NCBI GenBank assembly: GCA_045638005.1
Contig: JAZUAN010000020.1
Coordinates: 1 to 11,013 of the forward strand
Origin: URNF01 sp045638005
GTDB lineage: Bacteria > Bacillota > Clostridia > Oscillospirales > Acutalibacteraceae
DNA: 11,013 nucleotides
Reading direction: 5' to 3'
Below the pieces are notes generated by a model that was given only the letters and a program-made list of their open reading frames with translations, searched no databases and was not told the origin of the DNA. Every line of letters begins with the position of its first letter. Position 1 is the first letter of the stretch. The translations under genes and the position numbers were made by a program. This document shows positions 1 through 5,674 of this stretch, piece after piece.

Positions 1-40
1 TCTCACGCAGCGTTTTCACGTCATTTGCAGTAAATGCCAT
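1..40 (-). CDS. tsf: Elongation factor Ts, N-terminal fragment cut by the window edge
   Basis: Reading leftward from the ATG at 38-40 gives MAFTANDVKTLRE, the usual beginning of EF-Ts, the guanine-nucleotide exchange factor for EF-Tu; only 13 residues are visible. A GAAAGGAT Shine-Dalgarno sequence lies just upstream (about 50-57). The gene follows rpsB by 39 bp with no terminator between, which matches the conserved rpsB-tsf operon and supports the call despite the short fragment. Confidence 0.9.
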   Translation of the reverse strand, partial: MAFTANDVKTLRE

Positions 41-79
41 TTTTCGTCCATCCTTTCAAAGCATCTTCAAAAATATCGA

Positions 80-832
80 TTACGCCTCAGCGGGAGCCTC
101 TTCGACAGCTTCCTCTACCTTCTCAGCCTCTTCGGCAGCGGGAGTAGCGTCGCCCTGACGGCCTTCGATGATAGCGTCCGCCATGGTAGCGGCAATCAGC
201 TTGACAGCGCGGATAGCGTCGTCGTTGCCGGGGATGACATAATCAACATCATCGGGATCGCAGTTGGTGTCAACGATAGCGATAACCGGAATACCCAGCT
301 TCTTCGCTTCAGCAACAGCGATTTTCTCTTTACGGGGATCCACGATGAACAGTGCGCCGGGCAGCTTGTTCATATCCTGGATACCGCCGAGGAATTTTTC
401 GAGTTTCTCAATCTCGTGACCGAGCTTGATAACTTCCTTCTTGGGCATCAGATCAAAGGTGCCGTCCTCAGACATCACTTTCAGCTGATGCAGACGAGCT
501 ACACGGCTGCGGATGGTGCGGAAGTTGGTGAGCATACCGCCCAGCCAGCGGGCATTCACAAAGTAAGCACCTGCGCGCTCTGCCTCTTCGCGGACAGAAT
601 CCTGCGCCTGCTTCTTGGTGCCGACGAACAGAACCGTTTTGCCCTCAGCGGACAGTTCACGGATGAACATATACGCCTCTTCGAGCTTACGGACGGTCTT
701 CTGCAGGTCAATGATGTAGATACCGTTGCGCTCCGTAAAGATATAGGGAGCCATTTTGGGGTTCCAGCGGCGGGTCTGGTGTCCGAAATGGACGCCGGCT
801 TCCAGCAGCTGTTTCATGGATACGACTGACAT
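80..832 (-). CDS. rpsB: 30S ribosomal protein S2
   Basis: A 250-residue protein of normal length for bacterial S2, a small-subunit protein that binds late in 30S assembly and helps recruit S1 and mRNA. The N-terminus MSVVSMKQLLEAGVHFGHQT and the following RRWNPKM segment are the S2 family signature. The LFVGTKKQAQ and RWLGGMLTNF segments and the PGALFIVDPRKE motif are also typical. The last 20 or so residues form an acidic Glu/Ala tail, common in Firmicutes. The ATG at 830-832 has a near-perfect AAGGAGG about 8 nt upstream, which fixes the start. It is transcribed from the SigA-type promoter at 943-971 through a leader of about 100 nt and continues into tsf. Confidence 0.98.
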   Translation of the reverse strand: MSVVSMKQLLEAGVHFGHQTRRWNPKMAPYIFTERNGIYIIDLQKTVRKLEEAYMFIRELSAEGKTVLFVGTKKQAQDSVREEAERAGAYFVNARWLGGMLTNFRTIRSRVARLHQLKVMSEDGTFDLMPKKEVIKLGHEIEKLEKFLGGIQDMNKLPGALFIVDPRKEKIAVAEAKKLGIPVIAIVDTNCDPDDVDYVIPGNDDAIRAVKLIAATMADAIIEGRQGDATPAAEEAEKVEEAVEEAPAEA

Positions 833-872
833 AAAACTTTTCCTCCTTGGTTTTTCCTCCGCAGCATTTTTG

Positions 873-908
873 GGTCACCGCCCGACACTTTCGGGTTCGG
901 CACCGACC
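873..908 (-). promoter_or_regulatory. Structured 5' leader of rpsB (candidate S2 autoregulatory RNA)
   Basis: The rpsB leader, from the predicted transcription start near 936 to the ATG at 832, can fold on the minus strand. The hairpin CCCGA-AAGTG-TCGGG (881-895) sits inside an outer GGTC/GACC pairing (905-908 with 873-876). An alternative TCGG/CCGA hairpin lies at 897-910. S2 is known to repress its own operon through the rpsB leader in some bacteria. That this particular fold does so is inference; no known leader family was matched. Confidence 0.35.
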
Positions 909-942
909 GAAAAATGTATACCTGCGTGCGTTATGCCGACAT

Positions 943-971
943 AGTATATCACAGCTTTTTCCAAAATGCAA
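943..971 (-). promoter_or_regulatory. SigA-type promoter of rpsB-tsf
   Basis: On the minus strand there is a -35 TTGCAT (966-971), a 17-nt spacer and a -10 TATACT (943-948). The transcription start would be near 936, about 100 nt before rpsB. A nearly identical promoter with the same spacing and similar flanks lies at 3896-3924 ahead of the GH31 gene. The -35 region is embedded in a 16-nt inverted repeat (963-978). Confidence 0.8.
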
Positions 972-999
972 GCATTTTTATTCTTTTTTCTTCATCTTT

Positions 1000-1299
1000 T
1001 TATCCGAATAATCCGCCTAATATATTATTGCCGTTTTTGCGGGTGCACGGCTTACAGGCAGGCATGGGATGATTGACAAGCACCGTCTCCTCCCCTATCA
1101 CCTCGATCTCCCGCCAACCAATCACAATATCGTCACACCGCCCCAGCAATCCAAGCAACCTCCCGCGCCCGTGTACCACAATAGCCACCAGCTCCGCCGT
1201 ACAGGTATCCACCTCTACATCGTCCACGCACCCAAGCCTCTGTCCGTCGCACACATTGATTACCTCTTTATTATGCATGTCCGTAATTCTGCAGATCAT
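1000..1299 (-). CDS. ylmC: YlmC/YmxH family PRC-barrel sporulation-associated protein
   Basis: A 99-residue protein of the YlmC/YmxH type, small PRC-barrel proteins usually encoded next to sigG in spore formers; their biochemical role is not established. The N-terminal half has the family pattern 'K-E-V-I-N-V-x-D-G-x-R-L-G-x-V-D-D-V-E-V-D'. The second half has 'D-I-V-I-G-W-x-x-I-E-V-I-G-E-E-T-V-L-V', where the PRC-barrel would end. A further stretch of about 24 residues follows, with a CKPC (C-x-x-C) pair and a Gly/Asn-rich end (NILGGLFG). The ATG at 1297-1299 is preceded by AAAGGAG. The gene is separated from sigG by the GH31 gene and by a decayed paralogue of itself (3951-4065). No GC-rich terminator was seen before the rpsB promoter, so read-through into rpsB is possible. 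Confidence 0.85.
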   Translation of the reverse strand: MICRITDMHNKEVINVCDGQRLGCVDDVEVDTCTAELVAIVVHGRGRLLGLLGRCDDIVIGWREIEVIGEETVLVNHPMPACKPCTRKNGNNILGGLFG

Positions 1300-1329
1300 A
1301 ACACCACTCCTTTCTCTAATATATACAAG

Positions 1330-1359
1330 AAAAAGAGCGGGTATATCCCCCCTCTTTTT
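1330..1359 (-). terminator. Intrinsic terminator of the GH31 gene
   Basis: On the minus strand AAAAAGAG (1352-1359) pairs with CTCTTTTT (1330-1337). An inner GGG/CCC pair closes a small loop, and the 3' arm ends in a T run. It starts 3 bp past the GH31 stop codon. The inner sequence GAGCGGGTATA is shared with the hairpin at the end of sigG (4086-4105), so this terminator seems to have come with repeat copy A. Confidence 0.75.
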
Positions 1360-1362
1360 TTA

Positions 1363-3768
1363 TCAGTCTGTCTTTCTCAGATTGACCATTTCATCTAATG
1401 CTTGTAAAAGGTTCTTATGTGCCGTTTCATGGCAAGCTTTATAGAGAGGTCTGGTGAGTTCATCTCTGATGATACCCCATATTGCATGTTTTCTGTCATA
1501 GCTCATTTGAGCATGGAGGAGGATATCAAAGGCTCTGCTTTTTGCGTTGGAATTATCCGCGATAAGATCTTCGCCGGAAACGCTTACTTTGTATTCCTTA
1601 TCCGTCTGACCGCTGAACGAAACTGTAATTGTATTATTTTTAGCATCGTACGATTTCGTATATTCTATTTCTTCTTCCCCAGACAGTACTTTCAAATCGT
1701 CTGTATCCTTGAAACCGGTAAATTTGATTTCCCAGTTACGCGTTTGCGGTATCAAAGAAAGATCACCTTTGGCAGCCATCATAAATTCAGCGAAGTTTTC
1801 ACTCCAATTGAAAGTATAATCGCTGGTTACGAATGCGCCGTTTTCGTACTCGCTTCCGTCGCCTCCGTCTTCATACAAGGTGAACTGATTGCTAGCGCCG
1901 GCAAAGACATAAATCGTCATATCTTCCTTATTGCCGAGCTTGTTGCTACCATCAAATTTTTCGGTAGGTACAATAGCACCCGCTTTCGCGAAAATCGGCA
2001 CTTGATTGAGCGCTCTGCTCACAGTGATTTTCTTGCCGCCTCGGTATACAAGACCATTAAAGAAATCTATCCACATACCCTCAGGCAACCACACCTTGGT
2101 TTGACCCAAGTTCGAAACGCTATCCCCTTTGCTTGTAATGGGCGCAACGAAAAATTCGCTACCAAACCAATACTGATTGGGGACATTGTAAGCCTCGTCA
2201 CACTCGGGATGGCTGTAATACATCGGCTGTATCATCGGTTTCAGTTCAACGTGATTGCGATAATTCATTGTGTAGATATACGGGAAAAGCTGGTGCCGCA
2301 AACGCAGATAATCTCCCGCGATTTTTTCGGCTTCGTAACCTAAATTCCAAGGTTCTTTTCCGGTAAAAGCACTGCTGCTTGAATGCAAACGGTTGATTGG
2401 CGAGAAAACACCCAGCTGCAACCAACGTATCTGCAATTCATCATCGCGATAGCCGTCCATATGACCGCCTATGTCATGGCTCCACCAGCTGTATCCCGCG
2501 TTGGATGCAGTCGCCGTGAAATAAGGCTGGAAATCAAGTGATTCCCAAGTAACGATCGTATCGCCCGAAAAACCAACAGGATATCTATGCGAGCCAAGAC
2601 CGGCATAACGGGAGAAAAACATTGGGCGCTTGCCGTTGCGCATGATATCGCGTATATGTAAGTGGTTTAACAACCACAGCGGATTCATAACCTCTAACTC
2701 TGACGGCAGATGATTGTCGTCGTGAATCCAAGAATAATCCGTACCCTGCTGCCAATCCATCCACCAGAAATCTACGCCGTCCGCTTCGTAAGGATGATGT
2801 AGGATATCGAAATATTTTTCCATGAAATCAGGATTCAAGCAATCGAACTTAACTGCTTCGCCACTCTCAGGATCAACCCCGCACGCGGCAGCCATTTCCG
2901 GATACATATCTTCGTGCGCGCCCACACCGCTCGCCGGGTGCAAATTCAAGGCTGTTTTCAGATTATGCTGTCTTAAGAATGCAAGGAAAGCTTTATAGTC
3001 AGGGAACAACTCCGTATCCCACGAATATCCCGTCCATCCTTTCTTATGCCAGTCCATATCTACCACGGAAACTGAGAAAGGTATATTTTCGCTTTCAAAA
3101 CGCTTCATCAAGTTGCAATATTCATCCTGTGTATACCGATGGAATCTGCTCCACCAGTTACCCAATGCATAGTCCGGCAGAAGCGGCGGTATTCCGGTGA
3201 GTTTGTAGAAATCGGCAATACAGTCAAGGTACTCATGACCATATCCAAAGAAATACACATCCGTACCTTTATTACGGCGGATATCAAACCAACCCTCATC
3301 GGTCAGCAGCATAGTATCGCTGTCGTCAATTACGGTATATCCGGCCTTAGAACATACACCGTCCTCAAGCTTAATACAACCATTCACGCCGTCAAGTGTA
3401 GAGGTGGTTCCTTTCAAATTCTGAAGTTTGTCGCCATATCTCCACTCCTTTCCGGCAAACTTTTCAAGGGTTATTTGCAAAGTTTGGGAGTCGAATACAG
3501 CATTTTCAAGATATGACAAACATAAATAATCGGTTTTGATAATCACCTTTCCGTTATGCTTTTCTACCGTAAAATCGCATTTGGGAAAATCACGGTAAAA
3601 AACCACTTGACTTGCCCTATCTTCAAAAACACCATCCGCGTTAAATTCCATACGAATCATTCGCGGCGTAAGTACAGAAAAACGATATTTATCCCCGCAA
3701 ATGATGTTTTCATTCAGCGCCTTACCTTCAGTATGCCACTTGAATCTTTGAGTAATACTATTTCCCAT
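1363..3768 (-). CDS. Glycoside hydrolase family 31 protein (alpha-glycosidase, substrate unassigned)
   Basis: An 801-residue retaining alpha-glycosidase. An N-terminal beta-sandwich (about 1-190) is followed by a (beta/alpha)8 barrel from PDYALGNWWSR (residue 199), C-terminal beta domains, and a helical tail (about 735-801). The likely nucleophile is Asp338 in WWMDWQQG and the likely acid/base is Asp403 in GFSGDTIVTW. SHDIGGH (430-436) and the FSPINRLH segment are family hallmarks. The usual alpha-glucosidase nucleophile signature W-x-D-M-N-E is absent, so the substrate should not be assumed to be an alpha-glucoside. The ATG at 3766-3768 was chosen because AGGAGG lies 6 nt upstream and family-like sequence begins there; the reading frame stays open for 19 more codons without support. 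No signal peptide was seen, so it is probably cytoplasmic. No sugar transporter is adjacent. The base composition looks more AT-rich than the flanking conserved genes, consistent with acquisition. Confidence 0.93.
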   Translation of the reverse strand: MGNSITQRFKWHTEGKALNENIICGDKYRFSVLTPRMIRMEFNADGVFEDRASQVVFYRDFPKCDFTVEKHNGKVIIKTDYLCLSYLENAVFDSQTLQITLEKFAGKEWRYGDKLQNLKGTTSTLDGVNGCIKLEDGVCSKAGYTVIDDSDTMLLTDEGWFDIRRNKGTDVYFFGYGHEYLDCIADFYKLTGIPPLLPDYALGNWWSRFHRYTQDEYCNLMKRFESENIPFSVSVVDMDWHKKGWTGYSWDTELFPDYKAFLAFLRQHNLKTALNLHPASGVGAHEDMYPEMAAACGVDPESGEAVKFDCLNPDFMEKYFDILHHPYEADGVDFWWMDWQQGTDYSWIHDDNHLPSELEVMNPLWLLNHLHIRDIMRNGKRPMFFSRYAGLGSHRYPVGFSGDTIVTWESLDFQPYFTATASNAGYSWWSHDIGGHMDGYRDDELQIRWLQLGVFSPINRLHSSSSAFTGKEPWNLGYEAEKIAGDYLRLRHQLFPYIYTMNYRNHVELKPMIQPMYYSHPECDEAYNVPNQYWFGSEFFVAPITSKGDSVSNLGQTKVWLPEGMWIDFFNGLVYRGGKKITVSRALNQVPIFAKAGAIVPTEKFDGSNKLGNKEDMTIYVFAGASNQFTLYEDGGDGSEYENGAFVTSDYTFNWSENFAEFMMAAKGDLSLIPQTRNWEIKFTGFKDTDDLKVLSGEEEIEYTKSYDAKNNTITVSFSGQTDKEYKVSVSGEDLIADNSNAKSRAFDILLHAQMSYDRKHAIWGIIRDELTRPLYKACHETAHKNLLQALDEMVNLRKTD

Positions 3769-3895
3769 GAATATCCTCCTAGTCATAATGCTTTGACAAA
3801 TCCCATAGTACCCTAACCAGTTCATTGATCGGCAAAATCAGCAGAAGCTGCGGGCAATTTGCAAATGCAAATCCCTTTCGTCTATGGACAAAAGA

Positions 3896-3924
3896 AGTAT
3901 AGCACAGTTTTTGCCAAAATACAA
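3896..3924 (-). promoter_or_regulatory. SigA-type promoter of the GH31 gene, a duplicate of the rpsB promoter
   Basis: The -35 is TTGTAT (3919-3924), the spacer 17 nt and the -10 TATACT (3896-3901), giving a predicted start near 3889 and a leader of about 120 nt. The hexamers, the spacing and much of the spacer (TTTGGnAAAAnCTGTG) match the rpsB promoter at 943-971. It lies immediately after the ylmC remnant, just as the rpsB promoter lies after intact ylmC. Confidence 0.75.
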
Positions 3925-3950
3925 GCGTTTTCACTTTTTTTACCATCTTT

Positions 3951-4065
3951 TTATCCAAAAAAATCCGTGTAGGCACCCACCTTTACACCATCCAAGTTTC
4001 CAAATCGCTTGCCGCTATACATGGATGACATCTTTGCTATGTATGGGTGTCATTCAGCAGGTCAT
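3951..4065 (-). pseudogene. Remnant of a second ylmC (PRC-barrel) gene
   Basis: Reading from the ATG at 4063-4065 gives M-T-C-stop-M-T-P-I-H-S-K-D-V-I-H. After a 2-nt deletion it continues as Y-S-G-K-R-F-G-N-L-D-G-V-K-V-G-A-Y-T, then jumps to D-F-F-G-stop. This tracks the first 33 or so residues of the intact YlmC (M-I-C-R-I-T-D-M-H-N-K-E-V-I-N-V, C-D-G-Q-R-L-G-C-V-D-D-V-E-V-D-T-C-T) and its last few (G-L-F-G-stop, followed in both by AAAAAGATG). Three lesions are visible: TGA at codon 4, a frameshift near codon 16 and loss of about 62 codons. The ribosome-binding site is reduced to GGCGGAT. It is much too short and too broken to make a PRC-barrel. Confidence 0.8.
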
Positions 4066-4085
4066 ATATCCGCCATATATACAGA

Positions 4086-4105
4086 GAGCGGGTATACACC
4101 CGCTC
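4086..4105 (-). terminator. Hairpin overlapping the sigG stop codon
   Basis: GAGCGGGT-GTAT-ACCCGCTC is a perfect 8-bp GC-rich stem on the minus strand that begins in the sigG stop codon (4104-4106). The sequence after it (TCTGTATATATGG) lacks a real T run, so termination may be partial, or the hairpin may instead protect the 3' end. A diverged relative lies in the GH31 terminator at 1335-1354. Confidence 0.5.
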
Positions 4106-4871
4106 AAAGCTGTCCTTTTATTTGCTGCAAGGCGCCTTTTTCCAGACGGCTGACCTGCGCTTGTGAAATACCTATCTCATCCGATACCTCTATTTGGGTT
4201 TTCCCTTTAAAGAAACGCAGATATAAAATTTTCTTTTCCCGCTCGCTCAAATTGTTCATAGCTTCTTTGAGCGCGATCTCGTCTAGCCAGTTGCGGTCAT
4301 CGTTATGATCCCCCACCTGATCGAGCACATAAATAGTATCCCCGCCATCGGAATATACCGGCTCATACAAACTCACCGGTTCTACGATTGCTTCCAGCGC
4401 AATAACCACCTCTTCCCGCGGCAGACCCAATTCCTTCGCGATCTCGGTTGCGGTGGGCTCCCGTTGTTTTTCAGCAGTGAGCCGTTCTTTCACCTGCATG
4501 GCTTTATAGGCGGTATCCCGTACCGAACGGCTGATGCGGATACTGTTATTATCCCTGAGATAGCGGCGGATCTCGCCGATGATCATAGGGACAGCATAGG
4601 TGGAGAAACGCACATTCTGGCTGATATCAAAGTTGTCAATGGATTTCACCAGACCGATACAACCTACCTGAAACAGATCATCAAGGTTTTCGCCCCTGCC
4701 TGTAAACCGCTGCACAACGCTCAACACCAACCGTAAATTGCCGTTCACCATTTGTTCCCGCGCCTGCTTATCCCCTTCACGGATACGGTGCAAAAGCGCC
4801 GTTTTCTCCTTCTCGCTGAGCACCTTCAACGTTGCGGTATTGACACCGCATATCTCCACCTTGTTGTACAC
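4104..4871 (-). CDS. sigG: RNA polymerase sporulation sigma factor SigmaG (late forespore)
   Basis: A 255-residue sigma-70 family protein that directs late forespore transcription, including spore-protective and germination genes. The N-terminal KVEICGV motif (4-10) is diagnostic for SigmaG. Region 2 follows with NGNLRLVLSVVQRF (43-56) and DDLFQVGCIGLVKSIDNFD (64-82), then FSTYAVPMIIGEIRRYLRDN (89-108). Region 4 carries the helix-turn-helix TQIEVSDEIGISQAQVSRLEK (225-245). The length equals that of the family. The start is a GTG at 4869-4871, chosen because AAGGAGG lies 8 nt upstream and the VEICGV motif follows at once. It is 85 bp downstream of sigE, as in other spore formers. A SigmaF/G-like promoter and a hairpin occupy that gap. 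Confidence 0.97.
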   Translation of the reverse strand: MYNKVEICGVNTATLKVLSEKEKTALLHRIREGDKQAREQMVNGNLRLVLSVVQRFTGRGENLDDLFQVGCIGLVKSIDNFDISQNVRFSTYAVPMIIGEIRRYLRDNNSIRISRSVRDTAYKAMQVKERLTAEKQREPTATEIAKELGLPREEVVIALEAIVEPVSLYEPVYSDGGDTIYVLDQVGDHNDDRNWLDEIALKEAMNNLSEREKKILYLRFFKGKTQIEVSDEIGISQAQVSRLEKGALQQIKGQL

Positions 4872-4888
4872 GTAAGCCGCCTCCTTTT

Positions 4889-4906
4889 CATACTGTTTTC
4901 AGTATG
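4889..4906 (-). promoter_or_regulatory. Perfect hairpin beside the sigG ribosome-binding site
   Basis: CATACTG-AAAA-CAGTATG is an exact 7-bp inverted repeat that ends 2 nt before the AAGGAGG Shine-Dalgarno (4880-4886). In a read-through sigE-sigG transcript it would form right next to the Shine-Dalgarno sequence and could lower sigG translation. A translation-damping leader hairpin is reported for sigG in Bacillus subtilis; an equivalent role here is inference. It overlaps the candidate -10 element at 4900-4906. Confidence 0.45.
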
Positions 4907-4929
4907 GTCGAAGGCAGGTTTTCCCATAC
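4900..4929 (-). promoter_or_regulatory. Candidate SigmaF/SigmaG promoter of sigG
   Basis: GTATG (4925-4929), an 18-nt spacer and CATACTG (4900-4906) fit the SigmaG pattern GHATR-N18-CATnnTA with a mismatch only at the last base. The position between sigE and sigG is where forespore-specific transcription of sigG is expected to begin. The match is to a short degenerate consensus recalled from the literature, so confidence is moderate. Confidence 0.45.
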
Positions 4930-4956
4930 AGGGAAAGTGTGTTTCTATTTGGAAAT

Positions 4957-5661
4957 TTATTCCGCGCGTTCTAAATCCCGCTTTAATCTGCGAATGATCT
5001 TTTTCTCCAACCGCGAGATATACGACTGTGATATGCCGAGCAAATCAGCAACCTCCTTTTGTGTATGCTCCCGCTGTCCGTCAAAACCATAGCGCATCTG
5101 CATGATAGTCTGCTCACGCTGTGTAAGTCCGGCAACGCATTCCCGCAACAGCTGTCGCTCCGCTTCCTGCTCCACCCCTCTGTGCACCTCGTCAGGATCG
5201 CTGCCAAGAATATCCGATAACAGCAATTCATTACCGTCCCAATCTACATTAAGCGGCTCATCAAACGACATTTCGTGCTTTTGTTGCGCCGTTTTTCGTA
5301 GATACATCAGTATCTCATTTTCAATACAGCGGGAGGAATAGGTGGCAAGCTTAATGTTTCTGTCCGGGCAAAAAGTGTTGACCGCCTTGATAAGCCCGAT
5401 AGTACCGATGGAGATCAGATCCTCCAACCCCACACCCGAACTTTCAAATTTGCGGGCGATATACACCACCAATCTGAGGTTGTGGGTGATGAGCGTTTCT
5501 CTGGCGCGCGGATCACTTTCCCGCATACGCGCAAATACCACCCGCTCCTCCTCGGGTGTGAGAGGCGGCGGCAACACGTCTGTACCGTTTATGTAATAAC
5601 ATTCCTCACCCTTCCAAAAACAGCGCAGCCGCCAAAACAGCCACCTAAAAAAAGCAAACAT
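4957..5661 (-). CDS. sigE: RNA polymerase sporulation sigma factor SigmaE precursor (pro-SigmaE, early mother cell)
   Basis: A 234-residue SigmaE precursor, which drives early mother-cell gene expression after the sporulation septum forms. An aromatic/basic N-terminal pro-sequence (about residues 1-20, FAFFRWLFWRLRCFW) tethers it to the membrane. The conserved CYYINGTDVLPPP segment (21-33) marks the cleavage region. Then come HNLRLVVYIARKFE (60-73), EDLISIGTIGLIKAVNTF (80-97), SFDEPLNVDWDGNELLLSD (132-150) and the region 4 helix-turn-helix TQKEVADLLGISQSYISRLEK (200-220), all close to the family. The frame is open further upstream, but the ATG at 5659-5661 is preferred. It has a purine-rich GGAG/GAGG site just upstream, lies 13 bp after the spoIIGA stop, and yields a pro-sequence of normal type. 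Confidence 0.97.
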   Translation of the reverse strand: MFAFFRWLFWRLRCFWKGEECYYINGTDVLPPPLTPEEERVVFARMRESDPRARETLITHNLRLVVYIARKFESSGVGLEDLISIGTIGLIKAVNTFCPDRNIKLATYSSRCIENEILMYLRKTAQQKHEMSFDEPLNVDWDGNELLLSDILGSDPDEVHRGVEQEAERQLLRECVAGLTQREQTIMQMRYGFDGQREHTQKEVADLLGISQSYISRLEKKIIRRLKRDLERAE

Positions 5662-5674
5662 ATATCCTCTACTC

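Larger units (their letters stand above)
943..1354 (-). repeat. Direct repeat copy A: sigG-type 3' hairpin + intact ylmC + rpsB promoter
   Basis: This block matches 3896-4105 in the same orientation. Shared parts, in transcription order, are: the hairpin with GAGCGGGTATA (1335 onward), the TGTATATAT linker, the ylmC start region, the ylmC 3' end with GGATAAAAAGATG, and the promoter with AAAATnCAAGCnTTTT and GTATAnCACAG on the plus strand. By eye, the first 40 nt from 944 match the first 40 nt from 3897 at about 80%. A 41-nt stretch at the ylmC 5' end matches at about 73%. Copy A is the longer one and carries the intact gene; it lies downstream of GH31. Confidence 0.8.
3896..4105 (-). repeat. 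Direct repeat copy B: sigG 3' hairpin + decayed ylmC + duplicated promoter
   Basis: The second copy of the block at 943-1354, shortened by an internal deletion of roughly 190 nt inside ylmC and by small losses around its ribosome-binding site. The order of parts and the orientation are identical to copy A. Copy B adjoins sigG, the position ylmC normally holds, and ends in the promoter that faces the GH31 gene. No coding sequence other than the ylmC remnant was found between the GH31 start (3768) and the sigG stop (4104). Confidence 0.8.

Noticed and set aside
963..978. AAAATGCAAGCATTTT inverted repeat as a terminator of ylmC
   Set aside because: The stem is AT-rich with almost no loop and no T run follows on the minus strand. 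It overlaps the rpsB -35 and its pairing is not preserved in the duplicate at 3916-3931.
1073..1444. Overlapping plus-strand frames antisense to ylmC and the GH31 3' end
   Set aside because: Low-complexity Ser/Thr/Pro/Ile-rich translations without domains; they cover a proven minus-strand gene and a terminator.
1417..2343. Plus-strand open reading frame of 308 codons
   Set aside because: It is antisense to the GH31 gene, whose conserved motifs prove the minus strand; it shows no recognisable domain.
1363..3768. GH31 gene as cargo of an insertion sequence or transposon
   Set aside because: No transposase, terminal inverted repeats or target-site duplication were seen. The flanking repeats are explained as ylmC-locus copies.
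3769..3889. Riboswitch in the GH31 leader
   Set aside because: The leader is about 120 nt but contains only short weak inverted repeats and no terminator or known aptamer signature.
3779..3976. Minus-strand frame of 65 codons upstream of GH31
   Set aside because: It overlaps the ylmC remnant and the GH31 promoter, has no Shine-Dalgarno and no homology that I can see.
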